A stretch of DNA of 64,000 bases from an uncultured Alphaproteobacteria bacterium (GTDB lineage: Bacteria; Pseudomonadota; Alphaproteobacteria; HIMB59), in NCBI GenBank assembly GCA_902530745.1, contig CACABO010000004.1, positions 1-64,000 on the forward strand, in the 5' to 3' direction. Positions 44,660 to 54,175 of the stretch are shown one piece after another; position 1 is the stretch's first letter; every line of letters starts with the position of its first letter. Both the position numbers and the translations under genes were made by a program. The notes beneath the pieces are model-generated. The model was not told where the DNA came from and did no database searches. It saw only the letters and a program-made list of their open reading frames with translations.

Positions 44660-45940
44660 TTATTTAAATTCTGGGTAAGCGACTGTTGTTAATTCAGCAC
44701 TATCTAAACCAGATGCTTCGGTCTCTTCTGATACTCTTAAGCCTACAGTTCCTTTTAGAATATAAAAGAATACGCCACTTAAAGGTACAACTAAGACAGC
44801 TGCAGCAACAATTCCTATTAATTGCACTAGGAAATCGCCGCTACCAAAGATACCTACGGCCAGCGTTCCCCAAATACCTGCAACTAAGTGTGCTGATATT
44901 GCACCGACAACATCATCGATTTTCATTTTGTCGAGCATTGGGATAGCAATAGTACAAAGAATACCACCTATTGCACCAACAATCATAGATAAGAAGTGGT
45001 TGCTTAAATCTGGACCTGCAGTAATAGCTACAAGACCTGCAATAGCACCGTTCAATGCAATAGATAGATCAATTTTTTTATACAATAGCTGTGATAAAAT
45101 AATTGCAGCCACAACACCACCACATGCAGCAATATTTGTGTTTACAACAACAATTGACATTGCAGAAGCATCAGCGGCACTACCAAGTGCTAGTTGAGAT
45201 CCACCGTTAAATCCAAACCATCCAAACCAAAGGATGAAGGTTCCTAAACATGCTAAAGGCATGTTCGCACCAGCGATTGGAGAGATCTTTCCATCTGCAC
45301 CATATTTTCCAGCTCTAGGACCAAGAATTAAACAGCCAGTTAAAGCCGCCCATCCGCCGACTGAGTGAACAATAGTAGATCCAGCAAAATCAGAAAAGCC
45401 CATTTCTGTGAGCCATCCACCGCCCCAGGTCCAAGAACCATAGATTGGGTAAATAATTCCTGTCATAAATGCTGCAAATATCATAAATGGCCATACTTTA
45501 ATTCTTTCAGCACATGCACCAGATACGATTGAAATTGCTGTAGCACAGAACACCATTTGGAAGAACCAATCTGATGCTAAAGAGTAGCCACCCTCTTCAG
45601 TTGCAGCTGTTAAATCATCAGCAGTATCGTAAAACATACCACCTAATGAACCTATCCAACCTGATACATCTACATACATTAAACTGTAACCGATTAGATA
45701 AAACATTATTCCTGCAATTGAGTATAAAGCTATATTTTTTAATAAAATTGCTGATGTGTTTTTTTTACGAACAAATCCAGCTTCTAACATGGCAAAACCT
45801 AGTGCCATGAACATCACTAAGACTCCACTAAAAACAAATAAAAATGTATTAAATACAAAGGCTGTTTCAGCAGATACTTCCGCACTTGCAACTCCAGAGA
45901 AAAGCAAAGTAGGGATTAAGAAAGTTAATATTTTTTTCAT
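44660..45940 (-). CDS. amtB: ammonium transporter
   Basis: 426 aa. Cleavable signal-like N-terminus (MKKILTFLIPTLLFSGVASA), then eleven TM segments. ALGFAMLEAGFVRKKNTSAILLKN, GSWTWGGGWLTEMGFSDFAGSTIVHSVGGWAALTG (with a pore His), GWFGFNGGSQLA and VGAISAHLVAGIWGTLAVGIF (second His) define the Amt channel. It imports ammonium and is gated by GlnK, whose gene precedes it by 9 bp. Confidence 0.97.
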   Translation of the reverse strand: MKKILTFLIPTLLFSGVASAEVSAETAFVFNTFLFVFSGVLVMFMALGFAMLEAGFVRKKNTSAILLKNIALYSIAGIMFYLIGYSLMYVDVSGWIGSLGGMFYDTADDLTAATEEGGYSLASDWFFQMVFCATAISIVSGACAERIKVWPFMIFAAFMTGIIYPIYGSWTWGGGWLTEMGFSDFAGSTIVHSVGGWAALTGCLILGPRAGKYGADGKISPIAGANMPLACLGTFILWFGWFGFNGGSQLALGSAADASAMSIVVVNTNIAACGGVVAAIILSQLLYKKIDLSIALNGAIAGLVAITAGPDLSNHFLSMIVGAIGGILCTIAIPMLDKMKIDDVVGAISAHLVAGIWGTLAVGIFGSGDFLVQLIGIVAAAVLVVPLSGVFFYILKGTVGLRVSEETEASGLDSAELTTVAYPEFK

Positions 45941-45949
45941 TGGATCTCC

Positions 45950-46291
45950 TTATTTAATTGCCTCAGCGCCTCGTTCTCCTGTACGTATTCGGACAACTTC
46001 TTGCACTTCAGTTACAAAAATTTTGCCATCTCCAATTTTTCCCGATTTTACTGCTTCAGAAATTGTTGTGATGACTTTTTCGACGTCTGCAGAATCTACT
46101 AAAACCTCTGCTCGAGATTTAGGAAGAAAATGTACCTCATATTCTGCGCCTCGGTACAGTTCGGTATGACCCTTCTGGCGCCCATATCCTTTAGCCTCAA
46201 CAATAGTTAAACCTTGAATGTCCACACCTGTGAGTGCTTGTCTCAAAGCTTCAACTTTATCGGGCTTGATAATTGCTGTTATTAGTTTCAT
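45950..46291 (-). CDS. glnK: nitrogen regulatory protein P-II
   Basis: 113 aa, full length. KLITAIIKPDKVEALRQAL, IQGLTIVEAKGYGRQKGH, the T-loop with uridylylation Tyr51 in ELYRGAEYEVHFLPK, and GKIGDGKIFVTEVQEVVRIRTGERG. It senses 2-oxoglutarate/ATP and blocks AmtB in nitrogen excess. The pairing with amtB supports the GlnK name. SD AGAGAGG sits before the ATG. I saw no convincing sigma54 -24/-12 pair upstream. Confidence 0.96.
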   Translation of the reverse strand: MKLITAIIKPDKVEALRQALTGVDIQGLTIVEAKGYGRQKGHTELYRGAEYEVHFLPKSRAEVLVDSADVEKVITTISEAVKSGKIGDGKIFVTEVQEVVRIRTGERGAEAIK

Positions 46292-46503
46292 AAATACCTC
46301 TCTTATTTTTGAGTTGAGAAACTTATAAATACTGAATCAAAAAAAAAATAATGCTAAGAAGTTAATGAAACTATGCAACTTGTGAATATCCCAGATTGTC
46401 CAATAAAATCAGTAATATTGGTAAAAAAACATCAATAAATATGATTAAAATAATTATATAGAGCAAGACTAAATCTTAAATCAATAAGCAAGTGTTTGTG
46501 ACT

Positions 46504-47058
46504 TTAAAGAGGATTCTTCCAACCAACTTGATAGATTGCTTCATTCCTTCGAAGATTAGGCAATGTAAACGGACCATCATAAGTAGCTTTAATAGCGGGT
46601 CCAATTACTTCAATATTATCACTAATTAACTCACTTTTTAAAACATCTCGGTGTTTATAAAAATTTTTATCGGAAGCAAAACCAGAATATCTAATTACTG
46701 CAAAATAACCTGGCTCAATTGAAGAAATTTTTACTGAATTATCTGATGGTAAAGGTATTTCATTTAGTTTGTATTTAATTGGTAAATAAAATTGCATGAC
46801 GTACTCGTTTTCAATTTGAGTAACATTCACTGGTGTGGTCATTGAAATTTTTTCACTTTGTTTATTATTGCCAGAAATATAATTAAAAAGTTTTCGAAAT
46901 CCATTATTTTGATTAGTGTATTGGGTTTGAACTACTAGACGCTCCTCATAAAATCTAATTTCATATGTATCTGTCTGATGAACTACTTTATAAGGCGATT
47001 CATTATAGGCCATCAAGTCTTGTACCACGAGTAATGTAAATAGTAAGTATTTAATCAT
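46504..47058 (-). CDS. SOUL-family heme-binding protein, exported
   Basis: 184 aa. Signal-like N-terminus (MIKYLLFTLLVVQDLMA). SOUL domain: YKVVHQTDTYEIRFYEERLVVQT, FRKLFNYISGNNKQSEKISMTTPV, EPGYFAVIRYSGFAS and GPFTLPNLRRNEAIYQV. Family members bind heme or tetrapyrroles. It is the last gene of the long minus-strand run and overlaps the SH3 gene by 8 bp. Confidence 0.9.
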   Translation of the reverse strand: MIKYLLFTLLVVQDLMAYNESPYKVVHQTDTYEIRFYEERLVVQTQYTNQNNGFRKLFNYISGNNKQSEKISMTTPVNVTQIENEYVMQFYLPIKYKLNEIPLPSDNSVKISSIEPGYFAVIRYSGFASDKNFYKHRDVLKSELISDNIEVIGPAIKATYDGPFTLPNLRRNEAIYQVGWKNPL

Positions 47059-47584
47059 TTAAAATTTGCGTTTCTTTATCAGAGACTCCCCATAATCTGT
47101 CATCTATGGGTATCCATCCTTTAATAGAGGATTTATTGCCCTCAGGTATACTTACTTTCACCATTGTTTCTTTTACCTCTAACAAGTTTACAATTTTTGG
47201 TGCAAGTATTACTCCTTTTTGAATAGTCATCCAAGACTCAGGGTCATAAGATTTCAATGCATACAGCTCAATATCCTCTAGTATCAGCAATGTTCTTTTT
47301 TTAGATAACTGATTGTGAGCAATCCAACCTTGTATTCCATTAAATAATTCAATGCGGTACCAGTCTGTATAAGAACTCCAACTATTTCTAAACTCTTCAA
47401 TAACCTTTACAGGCATATTTTCCTCTGTAAGGAGAAACTTCTCTGTTTGTTTATTCAAATCTTGATTTTCTGGATAGTGACGTAGCCAAGACTTGTCATG
47501 AGCTAGCGATTTATAATATGGAATATGTTTATCAGAATATGCAGTTAAAGGGAGCACCAGAAACAAAAGCACTAACCTGATCAT
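47051..47584 (-). CDS. exported bacterial SH3-domain protein
   Basis: About 177 aa from the Met of MIRLVLLFLVLPLTAYS (47584), a clear signal peptide; ATG 47611 inside the upstream gene is also open. The mature part shows MPVKVIEEFRNSWSSYTDWYRIELFNGIQGWIAHNQLS (about 60-95), an SH3_3-like repeat, and a second weaker one (GVILAPKIVNLLEVKETMVKVSIPEG...GWIP). Such proteins bind periplasmic or cell-wall ligands; function unknown. Overlaps the SOUL gene by 8 bp. Confidence 0.78.
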   Translation of the reverse strand: MIRLVLLFLVLPLTAYSDKHIPYYKSLAHDKSWLRHYPENQDLNKQTEKFLLTEENMPVKVIEEFRNSWSSYTDWYRIELFNGIQGWIAHNQLSKKRTLLILEDIELYALKSYDPESWMTIQKGVILAPKIVNLLEVKETMVKVSIPEGNKSSIKGWIPIDDRLWGVSDKETQILND

Positions 47585-47589
47585 TAATT

Positions 47590-49248
47590 TTATCTTTGTG
47601 AATTTTGCCAATTTGGATGGGTATAAGGTTGTAGATTTGATGGTGCTAAAAGAGGTTTTCCCAAGATATGATCTGAGGCTTTCTCACCCGTCATTATAGA
47701 TGGAGCATTAAGATTGCCATTACATATCTGAGGAAAAATTGATGAGTCTGCAAGAAATAAATTTGAAAAACCCTTTACTTTGCAATCATTTAGAACGACA
47801 GAAGAAGGGTCATCTTCTTTTCCAATCTTGCAGGTACCACATGGATGATAAGCACTTTCACAATTATTTTTTATAAATTCGTCGAGACCCTCATCCGAAA
47901 CAACGTTATCACCAGGTTGAATTTCATCTCCTTTAAAAGGAACTAGGGCCTCTTGACTCAGTATCTCTCTACTAAGTCTAAGTGATTTTCTAAAGTTTGG
48001 AAAATCATCTTCATGAGACATGTAATTGAATTTTATAGTTGGTGAATCAAATGGGTCACTAGATTTTAATTTTACAAAACCTCTAGATTTTGAACGCATT
48101 GGTCCTACATGCAATTGAAAACCGTGACCTTCGCTAGGCGCCTTTCCGTCATATCTAATTGCGACTGGAAGAAAATGAAATTGTATATCAGGATATGGTA
48201 TGTTTTTATCAGAGCGAATGAAACCAAGAGTTTCAAATTGGTTTGTTGCACCTGGCCCACTTTTAAGAAACATCCATTGCATGCCGATAAGTAATTTAGA
48301 AAAAGGATTTAAATATTTATTAAGTGTTACTGGTTGTAAACATTTGACTTGAAAATAAACTTCTAAATGATCTTGTAAGTTTTTACCAACACCTGGTAAG
48401 TTTTTAATAACCTTGATCCCCAAATTATTTAAATCATTGCCCTCTCCAATACCCGATCTTTGAAGAATTGTTGGACTATTGATAGCGCCAGCTGATAAAA
48501 CAACACCAATATTTGCACTAAAGGTTTTTTTTTGACCCCGATGGTATACTTCAACTCCCTTAGCTTTGTCTTCTTGAAAAATTATTTTATCGACTAGAAC
48601 CTTTGTTATGAGTTGTACATTTTTTTTCGCTAATGCAGGCTTTAAATAAGCTTTTGCTGTTGAAAAACGAGAGCCTTTCCAAACGGTCATATCAGCTGGT
48701 CCAAAACCCTCCTGTCGAAAGCCATTGTAGTCATCAGTATAGGTGTATCCCGCCTGCTCGGTAGCTTTTACAAAAGCATTGTGTAATGGGTTATCTCTTT
48801 TGCCATGAGTTATGTTTAGAGGACCTGATTTCCCTCTAAACTCTGAATTGCCTCCGTGGCTTGCTTCCATTCTTTGAAAGTATGGAAGGACATCGGGATA
48901 ATCCCAACCTTTTGCACCACTTTCTGCCCATTGATTATAATCACCAGCATTACCCCTTACATAAATCATTCCATTAATTGACGAAGACCCTCCTATAACT
49001 TTACCTCTAGGGCACACGAGAGACCTACCATTTAAAGTTGGCTCAGGTTCTGCTTTAAAGCCCCAATCGAATTTATTCATATTCATTGGGTATGAGAGTG
49101 CTGCAGGCATTTGTATAAAAGGACTATTGTCATTGCCGCCAAATTCTAATACTAGAATTTTTAATTGAGGGTTTTCCCCAAGTCTGTAAGCGATTGTAGA
49201 TCCTGCTGATCCAGAACCAATTACGATATAATCAGGATTTTCAAACAT
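47590..49248 (-). CDS. betA: choline dehydrogenase-like GMC oxidoreductase
   Basis: 552 aa, BetA size. FAD site YIVIGSGSAGSTIAYRL, then CPRGKVIGGSSSINGMIYVRGNAGDYNQWAE, PYFQRMEASHGG, LSAGAINSPTILQRSGIG and the active-site block ESAYHPCGTCKIG (catalytic His) with NGNLNAPSIMTGEKASD. Oxidises choline toward glycine betaine; other GMC alcohol oxidases are possible. No betB, betC or betI in the window. It lies 8 bp after the photolyase gene. Confidence 0.83.
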   Translation of the reverse strand: MFENPDYIVIGSGSAGSTIAYRLGENPQLKILVLEFGGNDNSPFIQMPAALSYPMNMNKFDWGFKAEPEPTLNGRSLVCPRGKVIGGSSSINGMIYVRGNAGDYNQWAESGAKGWDYPDVLPYFQRMEASHGGNSEFRGKSGPLNITHGKRDNPLHNAFVKATEQAGYTYTDDYNGFRQEGFGPADMTVWKGSRFSTAKAYLKPALAKKNVQLITKVLVDKIIFQEDKAKGVEVYHRGQKKTFSANIGVVLSAGAINSPTILQRSGIGEGNDLNNLGIKVIKNLPGVGKNLQDHLEVYFQVKCLQPVTLNKYLNPFSKLLIGMQWMFLKSGPGATNQFETLGFIRSDKNIPYPDIQFHFLPVAIRYDGKAPSEGHGFQLHVGPMRSKSRGFVKLKSSDPFDSPTIKFNYMSHEDDFPNFRKSLRLSREILSQEALVPFKGDEIQPGDNVVSDEGLDEFIKNNCESAYHPCGTCKIGKEDDPSSVVLNDCKVKGFSNLFLADSSIFPQICNGNLNAPSIMTGEKASDHILGKPLLAPSNLQPYTHPNWQNSQR

Positions 49249-49256
49249 AGATTAGT

Positions 49257-50690
49257 TCAATTTCTTCCTCTACTACCATGTTTTAAATAAACATTTTTTG
49301 CAAGTATTTTATGTTCTTGTGATTTGCGAATATCAAAAATTTTTTTTCTAGCATACTGAGCAGTTTCTTTAACATTTATTATTTCTTTTTGAAACTCATT
49401 ATCGAACAAATTTACGTTCAAACTTTTTTTTGGGGGATTATGAAAAAAAGCAGGTGGGAAATTTTTTACTTCAGGAATTTGTGACTTAATAAATTTACCG
49501 AGAGGATCTTGATCCATAGCTTGTTTATAAGGATTATACATTCTAATCGTATTGATACCGGTTGTACCTGATTGCATTTGTATTTGACTGTAATGAATTC
49601 CAGGTTCAAAGTCTGTAAACAACGCTGCCAAGCGTGGAGCAAAGTATCTCCAATCAAGCCATAAATTATAAGAAGCAAATGATGCTAACATTGCTCTCAT
49701 TCTAAAATTGATCCATCCATAATTTCTTAAATAAATCATACATGCATCGATAAAATGAACTCCAGTCTTACCTTCAATCCAAGCCACTAATTTCTCTTCA
49801 TCTTTATCACGTATTTGATCATACACAGGAATAAAGCTTACATGTTCAATTGACGGCTGATCCTCTAATTTTTGAATAAAATGCGATCTCCAATATAACC
49901 TAGATAAAAATGAATTTATAGATTTAGCAAAATTTTTATTGGTATGCTTTATTAGATCTCTTTTTTTTTCGGCCTCTTGAAAAACTGTGCGGTGTGATAT
50001 TGTACCGTATGTCAAATGAGTTGATAATCTTGAGCAGCTTTTTTCAGCAGTTATCGGGCTAGACATCTCAAATTGATAATTTTCACCTCTTTTATTTAAA
50101 AAAGACTGAAGCAATTTTTCTGCTTCGACAGATCCACCCTTTTGCCTATATGGACATGGTGTTGAATCATAAAAAAATTTTGGTAATTCATGTTTTGTTA
50201 ATTCTAAATTAACTGATTGTTTTATAATGGGCAAATTAGACTTTTTAATAATCTCGTTTCTAAAATTTTTTGCCCATAGGTTTCTATCATGTTGTCCTCT
50301 TTTAACGCCTGGGTAAGAGCATTCAATCCAATCAATTTTTTTTTGAAAAAAAAATTTTTTTAATTTTTTATCTCTTTGGTAAGTCCATTCAATACCTGTT
50401 TCTTGTTCGCTAATTACGCTTGAAAAGCTATGTTTATCTTTTAAAAACTTGAATATTTCAATCGCGTCACCAAAAAAGATATTTAAATATAAATTATTTT
50501 TTAATAATTGTCGTTTAAGGTCATTTACACTCTCTAATGTAAATTGCCATTGCCTTAAAGACATATCTTTTTGCTTCCACAGCTCGGGTTCTATAATGTA
50601 AATTAATATAGATCTTTTATTTTCATCAATAAGAATTTCATTGTCTTTAAATCTTAAATTCTTCTTAAACCAGACGATCCTATTTGACAT
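49257..50690 (-). CDS. cryptochrome/deoxyribodipyrimidine photolyase family protein
   Basis: 477 aa. N-terminal antenna domain (RIVWFKKNLRFKDNEIL) and C-terminal FAD domain: LTYGTISHRTVFQEAE, SFLSRLYWRSHFIQKLEDQP, GKTGVHFIDACMIYLRNYGWINFRMRAMLASF, and HYSQIQMQSGTTGINTIRMYNPYKQ. The last string is typical of a marine/alphaproteobacterial photolyase group distinct from E. coli PhrB. Uses blue light to repair pyrimidine dimers; a sensory role is not excluded. Confidence 0.9.
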   Translation of the reverse strand: MSNRIVWFKKNLRFKDNEILIDENKRSILIYIIEPELWKQKDMSLRQWQFTLESVNDLKRQLLKNNLYLNIFFGDAIEIFKFLKDKHSFSSVISEQETGIEWTYQRDKKLKKFFFQKKIDWIECSYPGVKRGQHDRNLWAKNFRNEIIKKSNLPIIKQSVNLELTKHELPKFFYDSTPCPYRQKGGSVEAEKLLQSFLNKRGENYQFEMSSPITAEKSCSRLSTHLTYGTISHRTVFQEAEKKRDLIKHTNKNFAKSINSFLSRLYWRSHFIQKLEDQPSIEHVSFIPVYDQIRDKDEEKLVAWIEGKTGVHFIDACMIYLRNYGWINFRMRAMLASFASYNLWLDWRYFAPRLAALFTDFEPGIHYSQIQMQSGTTGINTIRMYNPYKQAMDQDPLGKFIKSQIPEVKNFPPAFFHNPPKKSLNVNLFDNEFQKEIINVKETAQYARKKIFDIRKSQEHKILAKNVYLKHGSRGRN

Positions 50691-50696
50691 CTGTTA

Positions 50697-51458
50697 CTAG
50701 TCTTTAATTTTGAAGCCTTTTGAAAAAATATAAATAATTGCAGAAATATTTAGAATTAAAAAAGTAAATATCATAATCAAACTCGTTGTAATACTTACAT
50801 CAGCCATTTCATAAAAACTCCATCGAAAACCACTTACTAAGTAAAGAACTGGATTTACCATAGAAACGTTCTGCCAGAACTCTGGTAACCAGTTGATTGA
50901 ATATAGCGAGCCGCCAAGAAATACAAGTGGAGATAAAATTAGTGTAGGAAATATTGATAGCTCCTCCCAATTTGATGACAACATCCCTATGAGAAAACCT
51001 AGTAAGCTAAAAGTTAAAGATGTTAAGACGAGCATTAAAATCATTGTAAACGGATGCATAATATATATTTCAACAAAAAATAACCCTGTTGCTAATATTA
51101 AGCTTCCTAAAATTATTGATTTTGTAGTGGCCGCGCCAACAAAACCAATAACAATCTCTGTTGTTGATAGTGGGGCAGCATAAATTTCATTTATAGTTCC
51201 AAGAAATTTTGGAAAAAAGATACCTGAAGAAGCGTTTGAGACACTTTGTGTAAGTAAAGCTAACATTATCATACCAGGCACTATGAAAGAACCATATGAT
51301 ATATCTTCAATCACAGGGATGCGACTGCCGATTGCAGCACCGAAGACTACAAAATAAAGAGAGGATGATATCACAGGAGAAAATATACTTTGAACAGTTG
51401 TTCTTCTCATTCGATCCATTTCATGCAAGTAAATCGCCATTATGCCTGTCCAGTTCAT
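50697..51458 (-). CDS. ABC-2 type transporter permease
   Basis: 253 aa, six hydrophobic segments. LHEMDRMRRTTVQSIFSPVISSSLYFVVFGAAIGSRI and the downstream FLIGMLSSNWEELSIFPTLILSPLVFLGGSLYSINWLPEFWQ with VNPVLYLVSGFRWSF are ABC-2 exporter landmarks (NodJ/YadH-like). Forms an efflux pump with the ATPase encoded upstream, with a 4-bp ATGA overlap. Substrate unknown. Confidence 0.92.
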   Translation of the reverse strand: MNWTGIMAIYLHEMDRMRRTTVQSIFSPVISSSLYFVVFGAAIGSRIPVIEDISYGSFIVPGMIMLALLTQSVSNASSGIFFPKFLGTINEIYAAPLSTTEIVIGFVGAATTKSIILGSLILATGLFFVEIYIMHPFTMILMLVLTSLTFSLLGFLIGMLSSNWEELSIFPTLILSPLVFLGGSLYSINWLPEFWQNVSMVNPVLYLVSGFRWSFYEMADVSITTSLIMIFTFLILNISAIIYIFSKGFKIKD

Positions 51459-52384
51459 ACACTCTCCTCCAAAAGTTTTTCGAATATCGTCTCCAGCGAT
51501 GTCTGGGAGGAATTTAAATCTTTTAATTTTAGACCAGCTGTCTTTATGTCTTGAAGAAGTGCGGTAATACCAGTCGAAGATCCGTGAGAGTCATATGAAT
51601 ATGTTAAAGAGTTATTACTATTCATTTTTAAGTTATACGACTCTAAAGTAGATGGGATTTGACTGAAAGGCTCCTGAAATTCTATAGTTAAATTCTTTTG
51701 ACCCATTTTTTGCATTAAATCATTCTTATTATCAGTAATTATGATCTCGCCATTATTGATTACAGATACTCGATCAGAAATAGCCTCAGCTTCTTCGATA
51801 TAATGAGTAGTAAGAATAATTGTTACACCATTTTCTTTAAGCTCCTTTACCGCTCTCCACATATCTCTTCGCAAATTAATATCGACACCTGCAGTAGGCT
51901 CATCTAGAAAAAGTATTTTTGGTTCATGACTCAATGCCTTTGCAATTAATGCTCTTTTTTTCATACCTCCAGAAAGCTCACGAAGCTTACTATCTTTTTT
52001 ATCCCAAAGGCTGAGATCTTTAAGAATTTTTTCTATGTATGCAGGATCTTTTTTCTTACCATATAAGCCTCTAGTGTAAGAGACATTTTGAAAAACTTTT
52101 TCAAAGGCTTCTAAATGGAGTTCTTGAGGCACAAGACCAATCATCGATCGAGTTTTTCTGAAATCTTTAACAACATCATATCCATCAACTGAAATGGTTC
52201 CTGATGTAGGTAAGACTATACCACATATGGCATTAATGAGTGTTGTTTTTCCAGCACCATTTGGACCAAGAAGTGCAAGAATTTCACCTCTTTGAATTTC
52301 TAAATTGACTCCTTTGAGGGCTTCTAAACCTCCTTGAAAAGTTTTTTTTAAATTATCAATTTTAATTAAGATATCTGCTGACAT
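51455..52384 (-). CDS. ABC transporter ATP-binding protein (YadG-like)
   Basis: 309 aa. Walker A LLGPNGAGKTTLINAI near residue 40, Q-loop LVPQELHLEAFEKV, signature LSGGMKKRALIAKAL, Walker B ILFLDEPTAGVD, H-loop TTHYIEEAEAISD, and a C-terminal extension ending TSLETIFEKLLEESV typical of ABC-2 exporters. Overlaps the permease gene by 4 bp. Confidence 0.95.
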   Translation of the reverse strand: MSADILIKIDNLKKTFQGGLEALKGVNLEIQRGEILALLGPNGAGKTTLINAICGIVLPTSGTISVDGYDVVKDFRKTRSMIGLVPQELHLEAFEKVFQNVSYTRGLYGKKKDPAYIEKILKDLSLWDKKDSKLRELSGGMKKRALIAKALSHEPKILFLDEPTAGVDINLRRDMWRAVKELKENGVTIILTTHYIEEAEAISDRVSVINNGEIIITDNKNDLMQKMGQKNLTIEFQEPFSQIPSTLESYNLKMNSNNSLTYSYDSHGSSTGITALLQDIKTAGLKLKDLNSSQTSLETIFEKLLEESV

Positions 52385-52421
52385 AATTAGATTGCGTACA
52401 GTATATTATAAGCAAATAACA

Positions 52422-53321
52422 TCAAGATAGTTTATCAGTAATCTTATTTTTTTTACTTTTTTCAATTAAGTAAGTGCTAATTAAAACAGCAATAAGGGCA
52501 ACAATAATTTTATAAGTTATTTTTTCATTTAAAAAAAGATATCCAAATATCAATCCAAAAATTGGAATGATGTAGGCAACTTGTGATTGAAAAACTAAGC
52601 CATTATTTTTAAGAATATAAAATCTCATTAACCAAGCTATCGCAGTCGCAACGATACCAAGATACAAAAGAGAAATTGTAGCATTAAGAGACGGTCTCAA
52701 TTCTGTTGGATTTTCAAAAATGAACATAATTGGTAATAAAAGAATAACTGCCCAAATTAAAATACTTGATGTAAGTACTTCATTTTTAATATGTTTTAGC
52801 TTGAGTGAAAATAGTCCACCTATGGTGTAACAAACTGGACCCAAGATTACCATAAATGCGTAAAAGATATTTGACTGATTGATTAGAATATTATCTGAAA
52901 ATAAATAAACGATACCAAGAAAGCCTATTAATATTCCAACAAATTTTAAAAGATTAATTTTTTCATTTTGAATAAATAAATGTCCTAAGATTGTTGCTGC
53001 AATAGGTGCCGTGGACATCAAGATTGCTGCTAGATTACTTTGAACTTTTAATATACCGAATGAAATAAAAAAAAAGGGGAGAACTAAATTCACAAATCCT
53101 ATAGTTGCGTACCATAACCAATTTTCTCCAAATGCTTCAATTGAAATTTTTCTTATCCAACAGTAAATAAGCATTACTATTGCAGCAAAAAAAATTCTAC
53201 CAAAGGCAAGTGCCATGGGTGTATAACTTTCTGAAGCAATTTTGATGTTAAAGAACGCACTTCCCCATATACCAGCTAATAAAAATAAAAGTAAAAAATC
53301 TTTAAAGGATGCTTTGTGCAT
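52422..53321 (-). CDS. EamA/DMT-family transporter
   Basis: 299 aa, ten hydrophobic helices in two EamA repeats. LLLFLLAGIWGSAFFNIKIASESYTPMALAFGRIFFAA starts repeat 1; SQVAYIIPIFGLIFGYLFLNEKIT ends repeat 2. Its ATG shares a base with the TAA of alaX (TAATG). Probably a metabolite exporter; substrate unknown. Confidence 0.9.
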   Translation of the reverse strand: MHKASFKDFLLLFLLAGIWGSAFFNIKIASESYTPMALAFGRIFFAAIVMLIYCWIRKISIEAFGENWLWYATIGFVNLVLPFFFISFGILKVQSNLAAILMSTAPIAATILGHLFIQNEKINLLKFVGILIGFLGIVYLFSDNILINQSNIFYAFMVILGPVCYTIGGLFSLKLKHIKNEVLTSSILIWAVILLLPIMFIFENPTELRPSLNATISLLYLGIVATAIAWLMRFYILKNNGLVFQSQVAYIIPIFGLIFGYLFLNEKITYKIIVALIAVLISTYLIEKSKKNKITDKLS

Positions 53322-54004
53322 TATATGAGAGTAAACTGAACACGTTTATTCATTTTTCCTTTACTCTCATACTTAATAAATTTAAATTCGCCAATTTCAT
53401 TTGTATTAGCTACGTGAGTTCCACCACACGGTTGTAAATCAATATCTCCTATTTTAACAAGTCGAATTTTATCATTTGTTCTTGGCGGTTTAACTGACAA
53501 GGTTCGTACTAGCTCAGGTTTTTGATCTAGCTCTTCATTTGTTATCCACTGATAAGAAATAGAGTGAGATTGTTGAATAAATTCATTAATGATTTTATTT
53601 AAAGTTTCAAATTCAAATGTTTCTTCGCCTAAATCAAAATCAATCCTACTTTTTTCTAAACCAATTGATCCTCCTGTAACATAATAAGGTAATGCTGCAC
53701 ACATTAAGTGCATCGAGGTATGCATTTTCATTAGGCGATATCGATGATCCCAATCAATATGGCCTTTTATTTGTCCAGAAAGATTTATATTTTCTGATTC
53801 AACAACATGGGCAATGCCTAACTCATGTTTAACTGTATTGATAACATTGAATTTTTTATCATTAATTTCTAGTACTCCCTTGTCTCCAGGTTGCCCACCA
53901 CTTTGAGCATAAAAAGAGCTATCTTGAGTAATGATTTTGTCACCCTCGACTAATAAAATTTTTTCTTCGAAACTCTTTGTATAACTGTCTTTGAGATAAA
54001 TCAT
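53321..54004 (-). CDS. alaX: alanyl-tRNA editing protein AlaX
   Basis: 227 aa stand-alone editing domain. QSGGQPGDKGVLEI at the N-terminus, zinc site HTSMHLMCAAL (HxxxH) and CGGTHVANTNEIG (CxxxH), and KSRIDFDLGEETFEFE, as in the AlaRS editing/SAD module. It hydrolyses Ser- or Gly-tRNA(Ala). Its ATG overlaps the TGA of the 57-aa gene (ATGA). Confidence 0.92.
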   Translation of the reverse strand: MIYLKDSYTKSFEEKILLVEGDKIITQDSSFYAQSGGQPGDKGVLEINDKKFNVINTVKHELGIAHVVESENINLSGQIKGHIDWDHRYRLMKMHTSMHLMCAALPYYVTGGSIGLEKSRIDFDLGEETFEFETLNKIINEFIQQSHSISYQWITNEELDQKPELVRTLSVKPPRTNDKIRLVKIGDIDLQPCGGTHVANTNEIGEFKFIKYESKGKMNKRVQFTLI

Positions 54005-54174
54005 TTTTTTGCTTCCTCAATCATAAAGTCTACACAGGACTCTATACCTCCTTGAGTATTGCTTTGTTTTTCACATTCCTCATAGTATTCGTGGTATTCA
54101 AATGTCGAAGTAATATATAGGCCCAAACCTATAATGCTAAAGACTGCAATACTATATAATATTTTTTTAGCCAT
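54001..54174 (-). CDS. 57-aa single-TM protein with Cys pair, coupled to alaX
   Basis: ATG 54174 to TGA 54001: basic start MAKKILYS, one TM (IAVFSIIGLGLYI, about 9-21), then a soluble acidic tail with EYHEYYEEC and GGIESCVDF (Cys34, Cys47) ending EEAKK. The ATGA overlap with alaX and the 1-bp gap to the PIF1-like gene make it a convincing member of the run. The two Cys and outward topology suggest a periplasmic disulfide. No known family recognised. Confidence 0.72.
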   Translation of the reverse strand: MAKKILYSIAVFSIIGLGLYITSTFEYHEYYEECEKQSNTQGGIESCVDFMIEEAKK

Positions 54175-54175
54175 C

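Noticed and set aside
44686-45810. Several plus-strand ORFs opposite amtB (44686-44946, 44928-45197, 45574-45810) and 45756-46169 opposite amtB/glnK
   Set aside because: They lie antisense to the clearly conserved amtB and glnK frames, have low-complexity composition and no recognisable motif; shadows of real genes.
46292-46503. Sigma54 -24/-12 promoter upstream of glnK
   Set aside because: A TGG...TTGC pair is present on the minus strand but the spacing between GG and GC is 13 nt instead of 10.
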